A stretch of DNA of 6,626 nt, taken from positions 1 through 6,626 of the forward strand of contig JACZRJ010000024.1 of assembly GCA_022574795.1 (NCBI GenBank), read 5' to 3'. The translations under genes and the position numbers were made by a program. The first letter of the stretch is position 1. Each line of letters begins with the position of its first letter. The notes below the pieces were generated by a model that saw only the letters and a list, made by a program, of their open reading frames with translations, was not told the origin of the DNA and searched no databases. This document shows, one piece after another, positions 5,200-6,626 of the stretch. Source of the stretch: Patescibacteria group bacterium. Lineage in GTDB: Bacteria; Patescibacteriota; Andersenbacteria; UBA10190.

Positions 5200-5421
5200 A
5201 TGCCTATTAAGCGCCAACCAAATACTGTCTGCATCTTCTGCCAAGAGGGTGTTGATGAAGTTACCTTCCGTGACTATGAAGTATTAAGAAAATTCATCAG
5301 TGGCCAGAAAAAGATTCTGCCCCGTAAAAAAACCGGTTCCTGCTCTCGTCATCAGCGCAAAATATCCCGAGAGATCAAACGAGCTCGAGAAATGGGCTTG
5401 CTCAGGTATCGGGGGATGTAA
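5200..5421 (+). CDS. rpsR: Ribosomal protein bS18 with possible zinc site
   Basis: Small-subunit protein that binds next to bS6 on the 30S platform and contacts 16S rRNA. The 73 residues include the family core DYEVLRKFISGQKKILPRKKTGSCSRHQRKISREIKRAREMGLLRY (given here only as landmarks: DYEVLRKF at 25-32, ILPRK at 39-43, TGSCSRHQRK at 45-54, REMGLLRY at 63-70). Cys11, Cys14, Cys48 and His51 could together bind zinc, as in the Cys-containing form of bS18; many bS18 proteins lack these Cys. Length is normal. No Shine-Dalgarno sequence precedes the ATG. The C-terminal codons (CGG GGG ATG) provide a G-rich stretch that may serve the next gene, which starts three bases after the TAA. Confidence 0.97.
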   Translation: MPIKRQPNTVCIFCQEGVDEVTFRDYEVLRKFISGQKKILPRKKTGSCSRHQRKISREIKRAREMGLLRYRGM

Positions 5422-5424
5422 TTG

Positions 5425-5733
5425 GTGAATCAGCAGCAAAAAAACTTTATCCCTCTCAATGAGGGATTTATTTGTGGACAGTGTCAGGCCAACGTACCAC
5501 CCGCAAAAAGCACCTATCGCAATCACTGCCCAAAATGTTTAACGAGCAAGCACGTCGACCAAGACCTGCCGGGGGATCGCCTGGCAACCTGTCTGGGATT
5601 CATGCCCACCATCGGCTATGAAGGGACCGACCCCGACAAACTCGACTTGGTCCAACAATGCACCCAGTGCCACCTAACCAAACGTAATCGACTAGCTCCG
5701 GACGATGACCACAATATCTTGTGGTCCTTGTAA
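5425..5733 (+). CDS. RNHCP-domain protein (102 aa)
   Basis: Belongs to the RNHCP domain family (Pfam RNHCP), small Cys-rich proteins of unknown function named for the motif seen here as RNHCPKCLTSKHVD (32-45). Three CxxC pairs (17/20, 35/38, 79/82) plus conserved His34 and His43 suggest one or more zinc ribbons; the N-terminal FICGQCQANVPP also fits a zinc knuckle. The C-terminus QQCTQCHLTKRNRLAPDDD resembles rRNA/ribosome-associated zinc proteins in style only. GTG at 5425 was preferred to TTG at 5422 because the G-rich GGGGGA at the end of rpsR lies 8 bases before it. Three bases after rpsR, so surely in the same transcript, in the position where rplI (bL9) stands in many bacteria. A ribosome-linked role is a reasonable inference from place, not from sequence. 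Confidence 0.88.
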   Translation: MNQQQKNFIPLNEGFICGQCQANVPPAKSTYRNHCPKCLTSKHVDQDLPGDRLATCLGFMPTIGYEGTDPDKLDLVQQCTQCHLTKRNRLAPDDDHNILWSL

Positions 5734-5816
5734 TCATTGACATCTAAATAACTCAGGCCTACCGTAATACTCGTACTCGCTCGCGTTATCTAAACTGACG
5801 CCCATAGCTCTTTTAC

Positions 5817-5822
5817 AAGGAG
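5817..5822 (+). promoter_or_regulatory. Strong ribosome binding site for the 88-residue protein
   Basis: AAGGAG lies 8 bases before the ATG at 5831. It fixes this start and contrasts with rpsF, ssb and rpsR, which have no such site. Confidence 0.8.
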
Positions 5823-5830
5823 ACGCTGGC

Positions 5831-6097
5831 ATGGCTTTCAAAAATTACCAGGTTCTGGCAGCCACACAAGTAACAATACACATCCACCAGGACAACCTAC
5901 TACCGAATGATCCACAGACCCTGCAAGATATTAACGAGAGAATTAGAAACATTGGTCCTGTCAGATATTCCGTAACCACTCACAAGAAAGTAATTGCCCA
6001 AGTGATCCCAGGCAGCAGCAAAAAACAGCGCGCGCAGATCGGGTATTCGATCATATCGATTCTGCAAGACGTTTTGCACCGCTTACATCAAACCTGA
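5831..6097 (+). CDS. Unknown 88-residue protein, last gene of the ribosomal cluster
   Basis: I do not recognise the family. The start is well fixed by AAGGAG with 8-base spacing. The sequence has no signal peptide or membrane segment. It reads as strand (YQVLAATQVTIHIHQ, about 6-20), a helix (DPQTLQDINERIRNIG, about 27-42), strand (VRYSVTTHKKVIAQVIP, about 44-60), a basic turn (GSSKKQRAQ) and an amphipathic helix to the end (IISILQDVLHRLH). This alpha/beta order with His- and Lys-rich parts could suit a small nucleic-acid- or protein-binding domain, but no function can be stated. It lies 97 bases after the RNHCP gene, a gap in which I see no good promoter (TTGACA at 5737 lacks a correctly spaced -10), and ends 22 bases before a terminator, so it is probably the last gene of the operon. 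Confidence 0.75.
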   Translation: MAFKNYQVLAATQVTIHIHQDNLLPNDPQTLQDINERIRNIGPVRYSVTTHKKVIAQVIPGSSKKQRAQIGYSIISILQDVLHRLHQT

Positions 6098-6477
6098 CTG
6101 CCTTCCCCGCCCGGCCACCAAACCTGCCCCGCGGGTTTTTTATCAATCTCAGAAATGAATTTCGTATCTAATATTGAACCTTCTGTGACCTTCCAGTTTT
6201 GAGGATTCCCTTCCATTTCACGCAACTTTAATGTAGTCTTAACGGAATATTCGTCGTTATCAAAGCTGATAATTTTTGAAGCCCCTGCACGATACGCTGC
6301 CAGGGATGACAAACCACTTCCACAACCAACATCAAGAAACGATTTATTTTTCAAGTCTGGCACTTTAAGAAAATTTAGGATATGTAATTTTGAGGTCTCT
6401 ACTATTTCCTCAGAAAAATTTCTTTTGATAAATTCTTCCCAATTTTTACCAAAAGAAAATGTCGTGTCTTTTATCAA
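6088..6477 (-). pseudogene. Truncated class I SAM-dependent methyltransferase
   Basis: The N-terminal half of a Rossmann-fold methyltransferase. It starts with TTG (6477) after AAGGAG (6487-6482), a somewhat short 4-base spacer. Residues 1-20 (FSFGKNWEEFI) match the lead-in seen in methyltransferases of surface-polysaccharide clusters. SAM motif I is LDVGCGSGLSSL (48-59), the acidic ribose-binding residue lies in FDND (72-75), and WKVTEGSILD (95-104) is the next strand region. After IDK (111-113) the family pattern should continue with the catalytic-side strand, but instead the frame reads 16 Gly/Trp/Pro-rich residues encoded by the plus-strand terminator and the end of the neighbouring operon. 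About half of the usual 200-230 residues are missing. G+C is about 35% here versus about half in the neighbouring genes. It could be a decayed gene, a transfer boundary or an assembly join; as it stands it cannot form a complete enzyme. Confidence 0.8.
6120..6141 (+). terminator. Rho-independent terminator of the rpsF operon
   Basis: AAACCTGC (6120-6127) pairs with GCGGGTTT (6131-6138) around a CCC loop (8 pairs, one T-G), followed by more T up to 6141. It lies 22 bases past the last plus-strand gene. The truncated methyltransferase on the other strand stops resembling its family exactly at this T-run. Confidence 0.85.
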
Positions 6478-6496
6478 AATTCTCCTTATTTATGAT

Positions 6497-6518
6497 GGAT
6501 TTCGAGAATCGAAATTCC
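6497..6518. repeat. Short hairpin between the partial gene and the methyltransferase
   Basis: ATTTCGA (6499-6505) pairs with TCGAAAT (6509-6515) around GAA, extended by GG/CC across a one-base bulge. No T-run follows on either strand, so it is not a typical terminator; it may modulate mRNA between two co-transcribed genes or be chance. Confidence 0.45.
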
Positions 6519-6626
6519 TATTGAAGTTCATCCCAAGGAGTAATCCCCCCAGCCTTAAGCGATTTTGTATAGTCACGGATATTACCACCATTAATTTTAT
6601 GCTCAATGATATTGCCAAGTGTATCC
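6518..6626 (-). CDS. C-terminal end of an unrecognised gene (5' part outside window)
   Basis: An open frame enters from the right edge and runs 35 codons to TAG at 6520-6518. It begins DTLGNIIEHKING and ends LKAGGITPWDELQ. It has no stop in its frame and looks like a normal soluble protein end. It sits 40 bases upstream of the methyltransferase on the same strand, with a ribosome binding site between, so the two were probably one operon. Neighbouring a methyltransferase of the surface-glycan type suggests a glycan or nucleotide-sugar gene, but the fragment alone gives no family. Confidence 0.6.
   Translation of the reverse strand, partial: DTLGNIIEHKINGGNIRDYTKSLKAGGITPWDELQ

Noticed and set aside
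6088..6138. The last 16 residues of the methyltransferase frame as genuine protein
   Set aside because: They are Gly/Trp/Pro-rich, match no part of the fold, and are the reverse of the plus-strand terminator and operon end.
1..6626. CRISPR array, tRNA or transposase gene
   Set aside because: No regularly spaced repeats, no cloverleaf with a T-arm, and no transposase motifs were found on either strand.

Overview
The window looks like a chromosomal piece of a small-genome bacterium, most probably of the Patescibacteria/CPR type, though this is inferred from few clues. The clues are: the rpsF-ssb-rpsR cluster is followed by an RNHCP-domain gene instead of rplI (bL9); the core genes have almost no Shine-Dalgarno sequences; the AspRS has a non-standard motif 2 loop; and many small genes have no family I recognise. 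The standard genetic code applies. TAA, TAG and TGA all act as stops, and every clear CDS reads through without internal stops.

Left part (1-2841, minus strand): aspS (aspartyl-tRNA synthetase, complete) is followed after 32 bases by an S41-family C-terminal processing protease that runs off the left edge before its catalytic Ser/Lys. The two are probably co-transcribed.

Middle (2842-3641): about 800 bases without a credible gene but dense in hairpins. A strong minus-strand terminator (2879-2909) lies only about 37 bases before the aspS start. Upstream of it are many self-complementary stems, one of which is complete only as minus-strand RNA through G-U pairs. There are also two mutually exclusive pairings suggesting a pseudoknot or switch, and a perfect 17-base tandem duplication. 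I read this as a candidate structured non-coding RNA of roughly 600-650 nt, or a very long aspS leader. It does not show the signatures of tmRNA, RNase P RNA, SRP RNA, 6S RNA or a T-box. A separate 66-base imperfect hairpin (3538-3603) adjoins the terminator of the next gene.

Divergent region (3642-4213): a small acidic protein of unknown function with a strong ribosome binding site is transcribed leftward. To the right lies the control region of the ribosomal operon. It contains a well-spaced sigma70-like promoter just before rpsF, and a possible leader-peptide ORF that has a good ribosome binding site and overlaps the rpsF start.

Right part (4214-6141, plus strand): rpsF (bS6), ssb, rpsR (bS18 with a possible zinc site), an RNHCP-domain protein three bases after rpsR, and an 88-residue unknown protein with its own ribosome binding site, closed by a rho-independent terminator at 6120-6141. 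bS6 and bS18 are direct partners on the 30S platform, and SSB is their usual operon companion.

Right edge (6142-6626, minus strand): an AT-rich segment (about 35% G+C by hand count over 6181-6480) holds the 3' end of an unrecognised gene and a class I SAM-dependent methyltransferase. The methyltransferase is cut off exactly at the terminator of the ribosomal operon. This looks like a recombination or transfer boundary, or possibly an assembly join.
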